Positions 8,230 to 16,037 of a DNA stretch of 51,955 nucleotides are shown piece after piece. How positions within the stretch are numbered: position 1 is the first letter of the stretch; every line of letters begins with the position of its first letter. The stretch is from CBIFWW01 sp966186435 (GTDB lineage Bacteria > Pseudomonadota > Gammaproteobacteria > Enterobacterales > Enterobacteriaceae), in contig CBIFWW010000005.1 of the NCBI GenBank assembly GCA_966186435.1, forward strand, positions 1-51,955, written 5' to 3'. Made by a program: the position numbers and the translations under genes. Under the pieces are notes generated by a model. It saw only the letters and a program-made list of their open reading frames with translations. It made no database searches and was not told the DNA's origin.

Positions 8230-9132
8230 ATGAAGTACATCATTCTGTCCCTGTTTGTGTTCTCCACTCTGTATGTGCATTTCCGCGGGCGCGTCCGTTT
8301 TGCATTCTGGCGCCAACTTTCCGACCATTCTACCTTCACCGCCCCGATGAATGGCTTTATGTATCTGTTCTCCCGGGTGCCTAATACCCCCTATCTGGCA
8401 ATAGAAGCGTTCCCGGAACTTTTAGTGCTGCAAGCCAACTGGCAGGTGATCCGCGAAGAAGGTTTACTGCTCCAGCAGCAAGAAGCCATCAAAGCCGACG
8501 ATAAATTTAAAGATGCCGGTTTTAATTCGTTTTTTAAAACCGGCTGGAAGCGTTTTTATCTTAAGTGGTACGAGGATGCGCACCCCTCCGCCAGCGAACT
8601 CTGCCCGCAAACCACCGCATTGTTACGTACCATCCCTACGGTTAAGGCCGCCATGTTTGCTACGCTGCCCGATGGCAGCCGGTTACCGCGCCATCGCGAT
8701 CCCTATGCCGGATCGCTGCGTTTCCATTTAGGCCTGGCAACGCCAAACGACGACCGCTGTTTTATCGAGGTGGATGGCAAGCGTTACAGCTGGCGCGACG
8801 GAGAGGGGGTACTATTTGATGAAACCTATATTCACTATGCCGAGAACACCAGCGGTGAAAACCGGCTGATCCTGTTTTGTGATATTGAGCGGCCAATGCG
8901 CTGGCGCTGGGCGCAGCGCATTAACCACTTCCTGGGACGTAACCTGATGAGTGCCGCCGTGGCACCCAATAACGACGCCGATCGGGTGGGGGGGATTAAC
9001 CGGGCCTTTCGCCATATTTATCAAGTGCGAATCGTAGGTAAGCGACTGAAAAAGTGGAATAAAAAAGGGTATTATCTGATCAAGTGGGCGCTATTTGGTG
9101 CCATAGCCGCCGGGCTGTGGTTCACCTTTTAG
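8230..9132 (+). CDS. lpxO: Lipid A 2-hydroxylase, Fe(II)/alpha-ketoglutarate dioxygenase
   Basis: This 300-residue protein follows Salmonella LpxO, which adds a 2-hydroxyl to the secondary myristate of lipid A, at the cytoplasmic face of the inner membrane. An N-terminal membrane anchor (KYIILSLFVFSTLYVHFRG) precedes FWRQLSDHSTFTAPMN, and NSFFKTGWKRFYLKWY is typical. The iron site is the HRD of LPRHRDPYAGSLRFHLGL plus the His in ETYIHYAENTSGENRL. A second hydrophobic segment lies at the C-terminus (YYLIKWALFGAIAAGLWF). Length is the family norm. Its stop overlaps tail-to-tail with a decayed minus-strand remnant. LpxO presence fits Salmonella- or Serratia-like enterics and not E. coli K-12. 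Confidence 0.93.
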   Translation: MKYIILSLFVFSTLYVHFRGRVRFAFWRQLSDHSTFTAPMNGFMYLFSRVPNTPYLAIEAFPELLVLQANWQVIREEGLLLQQQEAIKADDKFKDAGFNSFFKTGWKRFYLKWYEDAHPSASELCPQTTALLRTIPTVKAAMFATLPDGSRLPRHRDPYAGSLRFHLGLATPNDDRCFIEVDGKRYSWRDGEGVLFDETYIHYAENTSGENRLILFCDIERPMRWRWAQRINHFLGRNLMSAAVAPNNDADRVGGINRAFRHIYQVRIVGKRLKKWNKKGYYLIKWALFGAIAAGLWFTF

Positions 9133-9411
9133 GTTTCAAGACGCGGTTCCAGGGCATTATTTCCAGTATCCGCGCCCTGTTGCAAACCACTAAACCCAGC
9201 AAACAGCAGCCCGGCCCCCACCAAGCCCGCTAGCAGGAAAAAGCCCGGTGCCACCAGATAACCCGGGGCTACCCCCGGTAGAATCAGTACCTCGGCCGCA
9301 TCACTGCCGGGTTTGCATGGTGTAAACCTGCTGTTGGGCCTGTCGGTAGCACTTCACCAGCCCCTGCTCCCACAGCCTGCCCAACGCTTTGTTAACGTTA
9401 ATATTTATCGT
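9129..9411 (-). pseudogene. Remnants of a winged-helix regulator and a DUF2892/YgaP-like membrane protein
   Basis: Two adjoining minus-strand fragments have no proper starts. The first (9411 to TGA 9301-9303) reads INVNKALGRLWEQGLVKCYR and ends QQQVYTMQTRQ, like the wing half of a small helix-turn-helix repressor. The second (from about 9306 to TAA 9129-9131) reads PGYLVAPGFFLLAGLVGAGL then LFAGFSGL, like the paired membrane helices of DUF2892 proteins such as the tail of rhodanese YgaP. In E. coli the ArsR-type ygaV and ygaP are neighbours in this order, so this may be a collapsed ygaVP-like pair. Identity is by motif resemblance only. Confidence 0.5.
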
Positions 9412-9420
9412 TCATGACAG

Positions 9421-9452
9421 TTTAGACTTTACCTAATTAAGTAAAGCCTAAA
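9421..9452 (-). terminator. Hairpin downstream of ansB
   Basis: On the minus-strand RNA, TTTAGGCTTTAC and GTAAAGTCTAAA pair over 12 bp (one G-U) around an 8-base AT loop, about 50 bases past the ansB stop. There is no U-run after it, so it may be a 3'-end stabiliser or a weak terminator. Confidence 0.45.
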
Positions 9453-9499
9453 CCAGTATCGGGAAAGGGCGAATCTGGCTCAAGGCCAAACTTCTGTGA

Positions 9500-10546
9500 T
9501 CAGTAAGTGTTAAACATGGTCTGAATGGTTTTCGGATCGTTGGTTTCAGTCAAAGCCAGTTGCAGCAGCACCCGAGCCTTTTGTGGGTTGAGACTGCCGG
9601 AGGCCACAAAGCCATATTTGGCATCATCAACTTCAGCGTCCTGGGTGGTAGAGCCGGTGGGCACCCGGGAGGAACGCACTACGGCCACGCCCTGATGGGC
9701 CGCTGTTGCCAAGGTATCGAACAGGGATTTATTCATATTCCCATTACCCACCCCGGCACTGACAATCCCCTGATAGCCCGCATCCAGCATCGCTTTGGCC
9801 CCCAAATCAGTGGCATTGGCATAGTTATACACAATCCCTACTTTTGGCAGGCTGGTTAAGTTACTGACATCAAACGGCGTAGCGGTAGTGTGCTTACGAT
9901 CCGGGGCGCGCTGGTAATCAATCTTGCCGTTGTGGATATAGCCCAGTGGGCCAAAGTTCACACTACGGAAGGTTTCTACCTCGGTGGTGTTGGTTTTGGT
10001 CACATCGCGGGCATCCAGCACCCGGTCATTCATGGCAACTAATACCCCACGGTTGGCGGAGGCCGGGTCGGTGGCTACCACCACGGCGTTATACAGGTTG
10101 AATGGGCCATCGGCGCTCATGGCGGTAGACGGGCGCATCGCCCCTACCATTACCACCGGTTTATCGCATTTCACCGTCAGATCGAGGAAGTAGGCTGTTT
10201 CTTCCATCGTATCGGTGCCGTGGGTGATTACAAAGCCATCGGTCTTACTGCAATCAGTATTAATCTTTTTGGCCAGCTTCAGCCACACTTGGTCATTCAT
10301 ATCCTGGGAGCCGATGCTCACCACCTGCTCACCCTTGATGTTCGCCAGATCTTTCAGCTGCGGCACTGCCTGTACCAGGTTTTCCACCCCGACTTTACCC
10401 GCAGTGTAATTGGATTGGGTGGCAGACTCGCCGCCCCCGGCAATGGTGCCGCCGGTGGCTAAAATGGTGACATTCGGCAATGCCATAGCAGCCCCACTAC
10501 AGCCGGAAATCACCAGCGCCAACAGCGACTTATTCGCGAAATTCAT
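9500..10546 (-). CDS. ansB: Periplasmic L-asparaginase type II
   Basis: This 348-residue enzyme hydrolyses L-asparagine to aspartate and ammonia in the periplasm. A signal peptide ends near residue 22 (SGAAMA then LPNVTILATGGTIAGGG). The two catalytic Thr motifs are visible: ATGGTIAGG near the mature N-terminus and VITHGTDTMEETAYFLD, with the partner Lys in KPVVMVGAMRPSTAMSADGP. Cysteines in NTDCSKTD and TVKCDKP match the disulfide of the E. coli enzyme. The ATG follows a strong AGGAGGT site. In E. coli the gene is under FNR and CRP; a TGTGA half-site lies near 10600, but I cannot define full sites. Confidence 0.97.
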   Translation of the reverse strand: MNFANKSLLALVISGCSGAAMALPNVTILATGGTIAGGGESATQSNYTAGKVGVENLVQAVPQLKDLANIKGEQVVSIGSQDMNDQVWLKLAKKINTDCSKTDGFVITHGTDTMEETAYFLDLTVKCDKPVVMVGAMRPSTAMSADGPFNLYNAVVVATDPASANRGVLVAMNDRVLDARDVTKTNTTEVETFRSVNFGPLGYIHNGKIDYQRAPDRKHTTATPFDVSNLTSLPKVGIVYNYANATDLGAKAMLDAGYQGIVSAGVGNGNMNKSLFDTLATAAHQGVAVVRSSRVPTGSTTQDAEVDDAKYGFVASGSLNPQKARVLLQLALTETNDPKTIQTMFNTY

Positions 10547-10952
10547 ATAAACCTCCTGTTAAATGACTGCGTGAATTATCGCGATTAGTCTTACCTATAA
10601 TGTGACTTTTACGAAAGTTATCGAAGCTGGAGCCAACTTTTAAACAAAAATGTTGGAGCGATCGCGGAGTGAAAGGGGACTAAGTGAATGCGTTGGCAGG
10701 AGGGCTAAATAAAAAACACCGGCTTTATAGCCTAATGCTTGTCAGTAACCCGTCCTAATAGGTTCAGAAGAGAGGAGGTCAAAGAGACCAGAGAACTTTT
10801 TTCGGCACAAATTTATAGACGCTATTAAGTGCCTGGCTCATCAACATAAAAAAATCCGCAATCTCTGTGAGATGACGGATTTTTGCATTGATGTAAGATC
10901 GTTTAAGTGATCTTTAACGGGTTGGCATTAGGTGGTTGCCGGGCTTCAGGGG
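10547..10952. other. Intergenic region upstream of ansB and downstream of yhjA
   Basis: About 400 bases hold the ansB promoter (about 10560-10640) and the terminator at 10850-10884. A short inverted repeat AAGATC / GATCTT flanks an 8-base loop near 10895-10914. No gene is seen. Confidence 0.5.
10850..10884. terminator. Bidirectional rho-independent terminator after yhjA
   Basis: AAAAATCCG and CGGATTTTT pair around an inner ATCTC/GAGAT stem, giving a long hairpin with A/T tracts on both sides. It lies about 70 bases past the yhjA stop and can end transcription from either strand. Confidence 0.8.
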
Positions 10953-12347
10953 TTAATGCAGTGGAACCGGGCGGTAGACCCCGTTCAGGCTTTCAAGGTA
11001 AGCCACGATATCGTCCACGTCGCTTTGCGGCAGTTCCGTACCCACCTGGTGGCGCAGCATCAGTTTCACCGCTTCGTCCAGGGTGGCAACATCACCCCGG
11101 TGGAAGTAAGGGCCGGTGAGAGAAACGTTACGCAGGCCAGGTACTTTCTGGCGCAGACGGTCACGCTCGGTTTTGGTCACGTTCATGCGGCCAATATCGG
11201 CGTCAGTGACGTGACCAAATTTGAAGTCACGTTTCAGACCCAATGGTTCAAAAGAGCGGCCGCCGAGGATAACCCCACCGTGGCAGGTGGCACACTTGTT
11301 GTCTTTGAACAGCTGATAGCCGTGTTTCTGGCGGGCCGTCAGCGCGTTGTCATCCCCGCGCAGGTATTTATCAAATGGTGCATCTGGGGTAATCAGGGTC
11401 TTTTCAAACTCTGCAATGGCATCGGTAATGGTGACACCGCTAAAGCCCTGCGGATAAACCGCCAGGAAGTCTTTGGTAAGCACCGGGTCTTTATCCAGTT
11501 TATTGATAATTTCCTCCCAAGATTTGGAAGCCATCTCGATAGGGTTTAACGGTGGGCCACCGGCCTGGGTTTGCAGATCAGCCGCGCGGCCATCCCAGAA
11601 CTGCTCGATGTTAAACACGGCGTTAAACACCGTCGGGGCGTTGATCGGGCCTAGCTGGCCGCCGACACCAGTTGAGGTTTTCTGCCCGTCTACGCCACCG
11701 GCACCCAGTTGGTGACAGCTGGCGCAGGAGAGGGTGTTATCCCCGGAAAGACGCGGGTCGTGATACAGGCGCATCCCCAGGGCCGCCTTGGCTTTATCGA
11801 CTTCCATGGACTCCGGAATTGGCTGGATCGGCTCATTCCGGTGATTCGGTGCCATATCCGCCGTGGTGTAGTGCTGCTCACGCTGGGTTTTCACCCAATT
11901 CAGGAAGATCTCTTTTTCTGCTTTATCCACCCCACCGGCCCAGTGCAGGGCGACGTAGCGGGTGGGTGGCATGGTTTCATGTTGCATCACCCATTCGATC
12001 TTATTGAGATCGCTTTGGCTTGGGGCGGTATTGTCGAGCAGGCTTTTCTTCACCGGATCGAGGTTAAAGGATTTGTAGCCAAGCTGTATATCGTAGTCCA
12101 TTAGCTGCTTAGCGATGGGTAACGTGGCATAGAACGGCAGGCCGGTAGAAGGGGAGTGGCAATAGTCGCAGCCCTTTTCCCGCATCACTTTCAGAACGTC
12201 ATTATTGAGGGGTACAGAAGAAACGTCGGTGCTGGCCGAGAGTTCATTACGCTGATTATCGTGGTAGTGAACATAGCCCACCAGCCCCAGATAAATCACC
12301 GCGATGCCCACGCTACCTAACAGTGCAAATTTAGTTATTTTTCTCAT
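10953..12347 (-). CDS. yhjA: Tri-heme cytochrome c peroxidase YhjA
   Basis: This membrane-anchored periplasmic peroxidase uses respiratory electrons to reduce hydrogen peroxide to water. A hydrophobic N-terminal anchor (residues 6-25) is followed by three heme c motifs: CDYCH at about 60, CASCH at about 208 and CATCH at about 352. The extra N-terminal heme separates this YhjA type from classic two-heme peroxidases. Strings such as GGQLGPINAPTVFN, FWDGRAADLQ and LGGRSFEPLG match E. coli YhjA almost throughout, and the length (464 residues) agrees. I chose ATG 12347 (GGGA site 7 bases upstream) over an in-frame TTG two codons earlier. E. coli YhjA supports anaerobic peroxide respiration and is FNR-activated; an FNR-like site is seen upstream. 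Confidence 0.96.
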   Translation of the reverse strand: MRKITKFALLGSVGIAVIYLGLVGYVHYHDNQRNELSASTDVSSVPLNNDVLKVMREKGCDYCHSPSTGLPFYATLPIAKQLMDYDIQLGYKSFNLDPVKKSLLDNTAPSQSDLNKIEWVMQHETMPPTRYVALHWAGGVDKAEKEIFLNWVKTQREQHYTTADMAPNHRNEPIQPIPESMEVDKAKAALGMRLYHDPRLSGDNTLSCASCHQLGAGGVDGQKTSTGVGGQLGPINAPTVFNAVFNIEQFWDGRAADLQTQAGGPPLNPIEMASKSWEEIINKLDKDPVLTKDFLAVYPQGFSGVTITDAIAEFEKTLITPDAPFDKYLRGDDNALTARQKHGYQLFKDNKCATCHGGVILGGRSFEPLGLKRDFKFGHVTDADIGRMNVTKTERDRLRQKVPGLRNVSLTGPYFHRGDVATLDEAVKLMLRHQVGTELPQSDVDDIVAYLESLNGVYRPVPLH

Positions 12348-12432
12348 AATCAATCCCTTAAGCGGTCACAAGCCAATGGCAAAAACCTTAGTCCATGTAA
12401 AGTGATAGTGGACGGGAAATAACCGATGGTTA

Positions 12433-12446
12433 TTGATAGCGGTCAA
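12433..12446 (-). promoter_or_regulatory. FNR-type site upstream of yhjA
   Basis: TTGATAGCGGTCAA matches the FNR consensus TTGAT-N4-ATCAA at 9 of 10 defined positions. Its centre is about 92 bases upstream of the yhjA ATG. If it acts as a class II site at -41.5, transcription would start near 12398, and a TATCAC -10-like hexamer lies at about the right place on the minus strand. This fits anaerobic activation as known for E. coli yhjA. Confidence 0.65.
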
Positions 12447-12490
12447 GGATTAGGATTACTTTAATCTATCGTTTAAATAGTCGATATCTA

Positions 12491-12515
12491 AAAATAAAAG
12501 GGCGCTGTGGCGCCC
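12491..12515 (-). terminator. Terminator of bglA
   Basis: On the minus strand GGGCGC-CACA-GCGCCC forms a 6-bp GC stem followed by TTTTATTTT, directly after the bglA stop. It is a standard rho-independent terminator and lies ahead of the yhjA promoter. Confidence 0.85.
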
Positions 12516-12522
12516 CTGGGTT

Positions 12523-13956
12523 CTAAAGCGTTTCGCCATTGGAGGCAATCACTTTTTGATACCAATTAAAGCTCTTTTTGCGCGATCGGGACATGTCGCC
12601 AGTGCCGTCATCATGCTGGTTTACATAGATAAAACCGTAGCGTTTACTGTACTGGCCGGTAGTGAAAGAGACACAGTCGATGCAGCCCCACGGGGTGTAA
12701 CCCATCAGGTCTACGCCATCATAGGTAACGGCTTTAACCATTTCTTCCACGTGGGCGCGCAGATAGTCGATGCGGTAGTCATCATTGATGCTGCCATCGG
12801 CTTCCACTTTGTCATACGCCCCAAAGCCGTTTTCCACGATAAACAGCGGCTTGTTATAGCGTTCATACAGTTCACATAGCGCATAGCGCAAGCCAACCGG
12901 GTCAATCTGCCAGCCCCAATCGGAGGCTTTAACGTGGGGGTTAGGTACGCTGCCCTGGAAGCCAGAAATCGCATCGCCCGCGCCGCCTTCGGCCTGCACT
13001 GCGTTGGTCATGTAGTAACTGAAGCCCAGATAATCGCAGCAGCCTTCACGCAGGATTTGTTGGTCTTCCGGGGCCATCTGAATGTTAAAGCCACGGCGTT
13101 CCCATTCGTTTAGTACATAGGTCGGATAGTAACCGCGCAGCTGAACATCGGTAAAGACATAGCGTTCACGCATGGATTCCTGCGCATACATCACGTCCTC
13201 TGGCTTACAGGAGAACGGATACAGCGGCACCATCGCCAGCATGCAGCCGATTTGCATTTCCGGGTTGATGCGGTGGCCGATTTTCACCGCCATAGCGCTG
13301 GCAACGAATTGGTGGTGCAGCACTTGGTACATGGTTTCTTCCGGGTTGTCGTGGTCGGTAAATACCACCCCGGAGCAGCAATAGCCAAACAGCGGTGCGC
13401 GCCAGTTACGCTGGTTGTTGATTTCGTTGAAGGTCATCCAGTATTTGACCTTGTGCTTGTAACGCTCGAACACCACTTCGGCAAAGCGCACAAAGAAATC
13501 CACTACTTTACGGTTCGTCCAGCCGCCGTATTCCTGCACCAGATGCAGCGGCATTTCAAAGTGGGAAAGGGTAATAACCGGTTCGATGTTGTACTTCAGC
13601 AGCTCATCGAACATATCGTCGTAGAACTTCAGCCCTTCTTCGTTGGGTTGGGTTTCATCGCCTTTCGGGAAGATGCGGGTCCAGGCTATAGAGGTACGGA
13701 AGCACTTAAAGCCCATCTCGGCGAACAGCTTGATGTCTTCTTTATAGTGGCTATAGAACTCGCTGGCTTTATGGTTAGGGTAGTATTTTCCGGCTTCAAT
13801 GGATTGGGTGATTTCGCGGGGAACACCGTGGGCGCCGCCGGTTAACACGTCGCAGATACTCGGCCCTTTACCGCCTTTGTCCCAGCCGCCTTCAACCTGA
13901 TGGGCCGCAACAGCGCCGCCCCATAAAAAATCCTTTGGCAGAGTCAATTTTTTCAT
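12523..13956 (-). CDS. bglA: 6-phospho-beta-glucosidase, glycoside hydrolase family 1
   Basis: This cytoplasmic enzyme cleaves phosphorylated beta-glucosides after PTS uptake. The 477-residue protein tracks E. coli BglA closely: KKLTLPKDFLWGGAVAAHQV at the start, acid/base Glu in WMTFNEINNQ, nucleophile Glu in LFIVENGFGAYD, and the phosphate-binding end region YSKRYGFIYVN with KKSFNWYQKVI. I chose ATG 13956, which has an AAGGAA site 6 bases away, rather than an in-frame ATG 12 codons upstream. No PTS gene is adjacent. The gene upstream in the same direction is a MurR/RpiR-type regulator, about 140 bases away. Confidence 0.96.
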   Translation of the reverse strand: MKKLTLPKDFLWGGAVAAHQVEGGWDKGGKGPSICDVLTGGAHGVPREITQSIEAGKYYPNHKASEFYSHYKEDIKLFAEMGFKCFRTSIAWTRIFPKGDETQPNEEGLKFYDDMFDELLKYNIEPVITLSHFEMPLHLVQEYGGWTNRKVVDFFVRFAEVVFERYKHKVKYWMTFNEINNQRNWRAPLFGYCCSGVVFTDHDNPEETMYQVLHHQFVASAMAVKIGHRINPEMQIGCMLAMVPLYPFSCKPEDVMYAQESMRERYVFTDVQLRGYYPTYVLNEWERRGFNIQMAPEDQQILREGCCDYLGFSYYMTNAVQAEGGAGDAISGFQGSVPNPHVKASDWGWQIDPVGLRYALCELYERYNKPLFIVENGFGAYDKVEADGSINDDYRIDYLRAHVEEMVKAVTYDGVDLMGYTPWGCIDCVSFTTGQYSKRYGFIYVNQHDDGTGDMSRSRKKSFNWYQKVIASNGETL

Positions 13957-14098
13957 CGGGTGTTCCTTATGGATATAATTAGCCTGAATCATTCAGAACT
14001 ATTTGATATCCGGAGTCTAGCAAACCCCCTTTGAATGTCACGATATAACAAAATAACCTAAGTGTAATTTGTCACATTAAAAAAACACCCTGTTTTAT

Positions 14099-14827
14099 TT
14101 ATGCTAATTTATTCGCCAGTTTGCGGCCCAAACTCTCTAAAATATAAATAACCGGGATTTGGGTAGTAATATCGTAAACTCCGCTGATACGGGTTTGCGG
14201 GATATGCCAAGAGAGATTGAAATCCGCCAGTTTGGCGAGGGAGGAGGTATTGTGGCTAGTGATGGATAGCACCTTACAGTGGTGCAGGCTGAACTGGCTG
14301 GCAAAGCGCAGAATCTCTTCAGTCTCACCGGATACCGAAAGCACAATGGCTAACGCATTACGAGCCATATCGCTGGTTACCGGGAAATAAGGGTCATCAA
14401 TATGGTTACTGAATTTACCGACGTTGGAGAAAAACCGCGCCCCATATTTAGCCAGGGCGCCTGAAGTGCCCGCGCCGACAAATATAATTCGTTCGGATTT
14501 TATTATAATGTCGGTGGCGTCATCTAATGAATTTTCAAATTCATCATTATTGACACTTTTAAAAAAGCTTATTATTTCACTGGCACCAAAATGATTCTGC
14601 TGGGTATCATTTTGCTCCAGATATAATTTAAAGCGCACGCGGAATTCAGAATAGCCATCACAATGTAGCTTGCGGCAGAAGCGCAGCACGGTGGTGGTGG
14701 ATACCCCAGCGCCCTGCGCCAGCTCGCGGATGGTCATATACATCACTTTGTCGCGGTTTTTAATGACGAAGTTATAGACCATCATTTCCAGCCCGTTTAG
14801 GCTGGCGATCGCGCTGTGGGTGAACAT
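14099..14827 (-). CDS. MurR/RpiR-family transcriptional regulator (HTH plus SIS domain)
   Basis: This 242-residue regulator has an N-terminal helix-turn-helix (about 1-75, with ELAQGAGVSTTTVLRFCRKL) and a C-terminal sugar-isomerase SIS domain (about 95-235, with FVGAGTSGALAKYGARFFS and VLSVSGETEEI). SIS domains in this family usually sense phosphosugars. The ATG has an AAGGATA site. Its position directly before bglA suggests control of beta-glucoside use, an inference from context. E. coli K-12 has no such gene beside bglA, so this is a lineage-specific link. Confidence 0.88.
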   Translation of the reverse strand: MFTHSAIASLNGLEMMVYNFVIKNRDKVMYMTIRELAQGAGVSTTTVLRFCRKLHCDGYSEFRVRFKLYLEQNDTQQNHFGASEIISFFKSVNNDEFENSLDDATDIIIKSERIIFVGAGTSGALAKYGARFFSNVGKFSNHIDDPYFPVTSDMARNALAIVLSVSGETEEILRFASQFSLHHCKVLSITSHNTSSLAKLADFNLSWHIPQTRISGVYDITTQIPVIYILESLGRKLANKLA

Positions 14828-14873
14828 CTGTAGGTATCCTTCTTATCACCGGGGTGGGTTAAAACAGCGGGAA

Positions 14874-15166
14874 TTAACGTAACCAGCCCTTCTCCCGGGC
14901 CAGCCATAATTGCTGCTCCACATATTGCCATAATTCCGGCAAGACTTCGCCCACGTGGGCATTACGGTTGAGCACCTGTTCCAGCGCAATATTATTTTCT
15001 TTCCAGCTCTGGCCATGATTATGCAAATTCTGAATCACGGGCAGTAAATGGTCCAGGGCGTTGGCAAATTGTGCATCCGCGGTGGCTTGAGCTTATCCAG
15101 CTCCATCAGAAAACCAATCCTCTGCTGTAAATCAGCCAGCTTGTTATGGGGCCGTTCTGGTGTCAC
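14874..15166 (-). pseudogene. HD-domain phosphohydrolase remnant, internally deleted and frameshifted
   Basis: A GTG at 15166 with a strong AAGGAGAG site begins LADLQQRIGFLMELDKLK, like the start of COG1896/HDDC2-type HD hydrolases. The frame then breaks. One base over, the sequence runs ADAQFANALDHLLPVIQNLH, then GQSWKENNIALEQVLNRNAH and ELWQYVEQQLWLAREKGWLR to TAA 14874-14876, the C-terminus of the same family. The central metal-binding HD core (about 100 residues in intact members) is missing. So an internal deletion left the two ends joined out of frame. The intact ribosome site suggests recent loss. Confidence 0.7.
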
Positions 15167-15334
15167 TACGCTCTCCTTAAAACATTCTCACGCCGGGTCA
15201 GCCTACTAAGCTGATTCGTTAATTATCTGTTACAGGTGATCACAATATAATTTTAGCTAACAGGTGTTCACTGAAATCATTCTCAGTTAGGCTTGTTGTG
15301 TATTTTCTTTCTTCTCGCTTTCAGAGGCTTTGCC

Positions 15335-15988
15335 ATGGTTGATAAGCCATTAATAGTGAAGGGATATTCTCTGGCTGAGGAGATAGCCAATAGTATTAGT
15401 CACGGGATCGGCCTGGTCTTCGGGATTGTTGGGCTAGTGCTGTTACTGGTGCAGGCCGTGGATATGAACGCCAGCGCCACTGCCATTACCAGCTACAGCC
15501 TGTACGGCGGCAGTATGATCCTACTGTTTCTGGCCTCCACCCTGTATCACGCCATCCCGCAACAGCGCGCCAAACGCTGGCTGAAGAAATTCGACCATTG
15601 CGCCATCTATCTGCTGATTGCCGGGACGTATACGCCGTTCCTGCTGGTGGGGCTGAACTCCCCGCTGGCAAAAGGGTTGATGATTGTTATCTGGAGCCTG
15701 GCCCTGCTGGGGATACTGTTCAAGCTAACCATCGCCCACCGATTTAAGGTTTTGTCGCTGGTGACCTACCTGGTAATGGGCTGGCTCTCGCTGGTGGTGA
15801 TTTATCAGATGGTGGTGAAACTGGATTTAGGCAGCGTTACCCTGCTGGCGGTTGGCGGCCTGGTTTATACTCTGGGGGTGATTTTCTACGTCTGCAAACG
15901 CATCCCGTATAACCACGCCATTTGGCATGGGTTTGTGCTCGGCGGCAGCGTTTGCCATTTCCTGGCAATTTACCTGTACATTCACTAA
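15335..15988 (+). CDS. yqfA: Hemolysin III / PAQR-family inner-membrane protein YqfA (TrhA)
   Basis: This 217-residue protein has seven predicted membrane helices. Hallmarks of the family are visible: EEIANSISHGIGLVFGIVG, FLASTLYHAIPQQRAKRWLK, FDHCAIYLLIAGTYTPFLL and a C-terminal HAIWHGFVLGGSVCHFLAI. The conserved Ser, Asp and His residues resemble the metal site of PAQR receptors. I chose ATG 15335 (MVDKPLIVKGYSL), which matches E. coli; the frame extends 14 codons upstream without a better site. The function in enterics is not settled; the E. coli protein affects membrane energetics. It converges on ygfZ through a shared terminator. Confidence 0.94.
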   Translation: MVDKPLIVKGYSLAEEIANSISHGIGLVFGIVGLVLLLVQAVDMNASATAITSYSLYGGSMILLFLASTLYHAIPQQRAKRWLKKFDHCAIYLLIAGTYTPFLLVGLNSPLAKGLMIVIWSLALLGILFKLTIAHRFKVLSLVTYLVMGWLSLVVIYQMVVKLDLGSVTLLAVGGLVYTLGVIFYVCKRIPYNHAIWHGFVLGGSVCHFLAIYLYIH

Positions 15989-16004
15989 TCGCGGTGACCG
16001 ACCA

Positions 16005-16034
16005 AATAAAGCCCTTCCTAAGAAGGGCTTTATT
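16005..16034. terminator. Bidirectional terminator between yqfA and ygfZ
   Basis: AATAAAGCCCTTC and GAAGGGCTTTATT form a perfect 13-bp stem with a 4-base loop (CTAA). A/T tracts on both flanks allow termination for both convergent genes; ygfZ ends 4 bases beyond it. Confidence 0.9.
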
Positions 16035-16037
16035 AGT

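Noticed and set aside
8038..8328. 96-codon minus-strand frame between the response regulator and lpxO
   Set aside because: It overlaps the start of lpxO, lacks a ribosome site and shows no family features.
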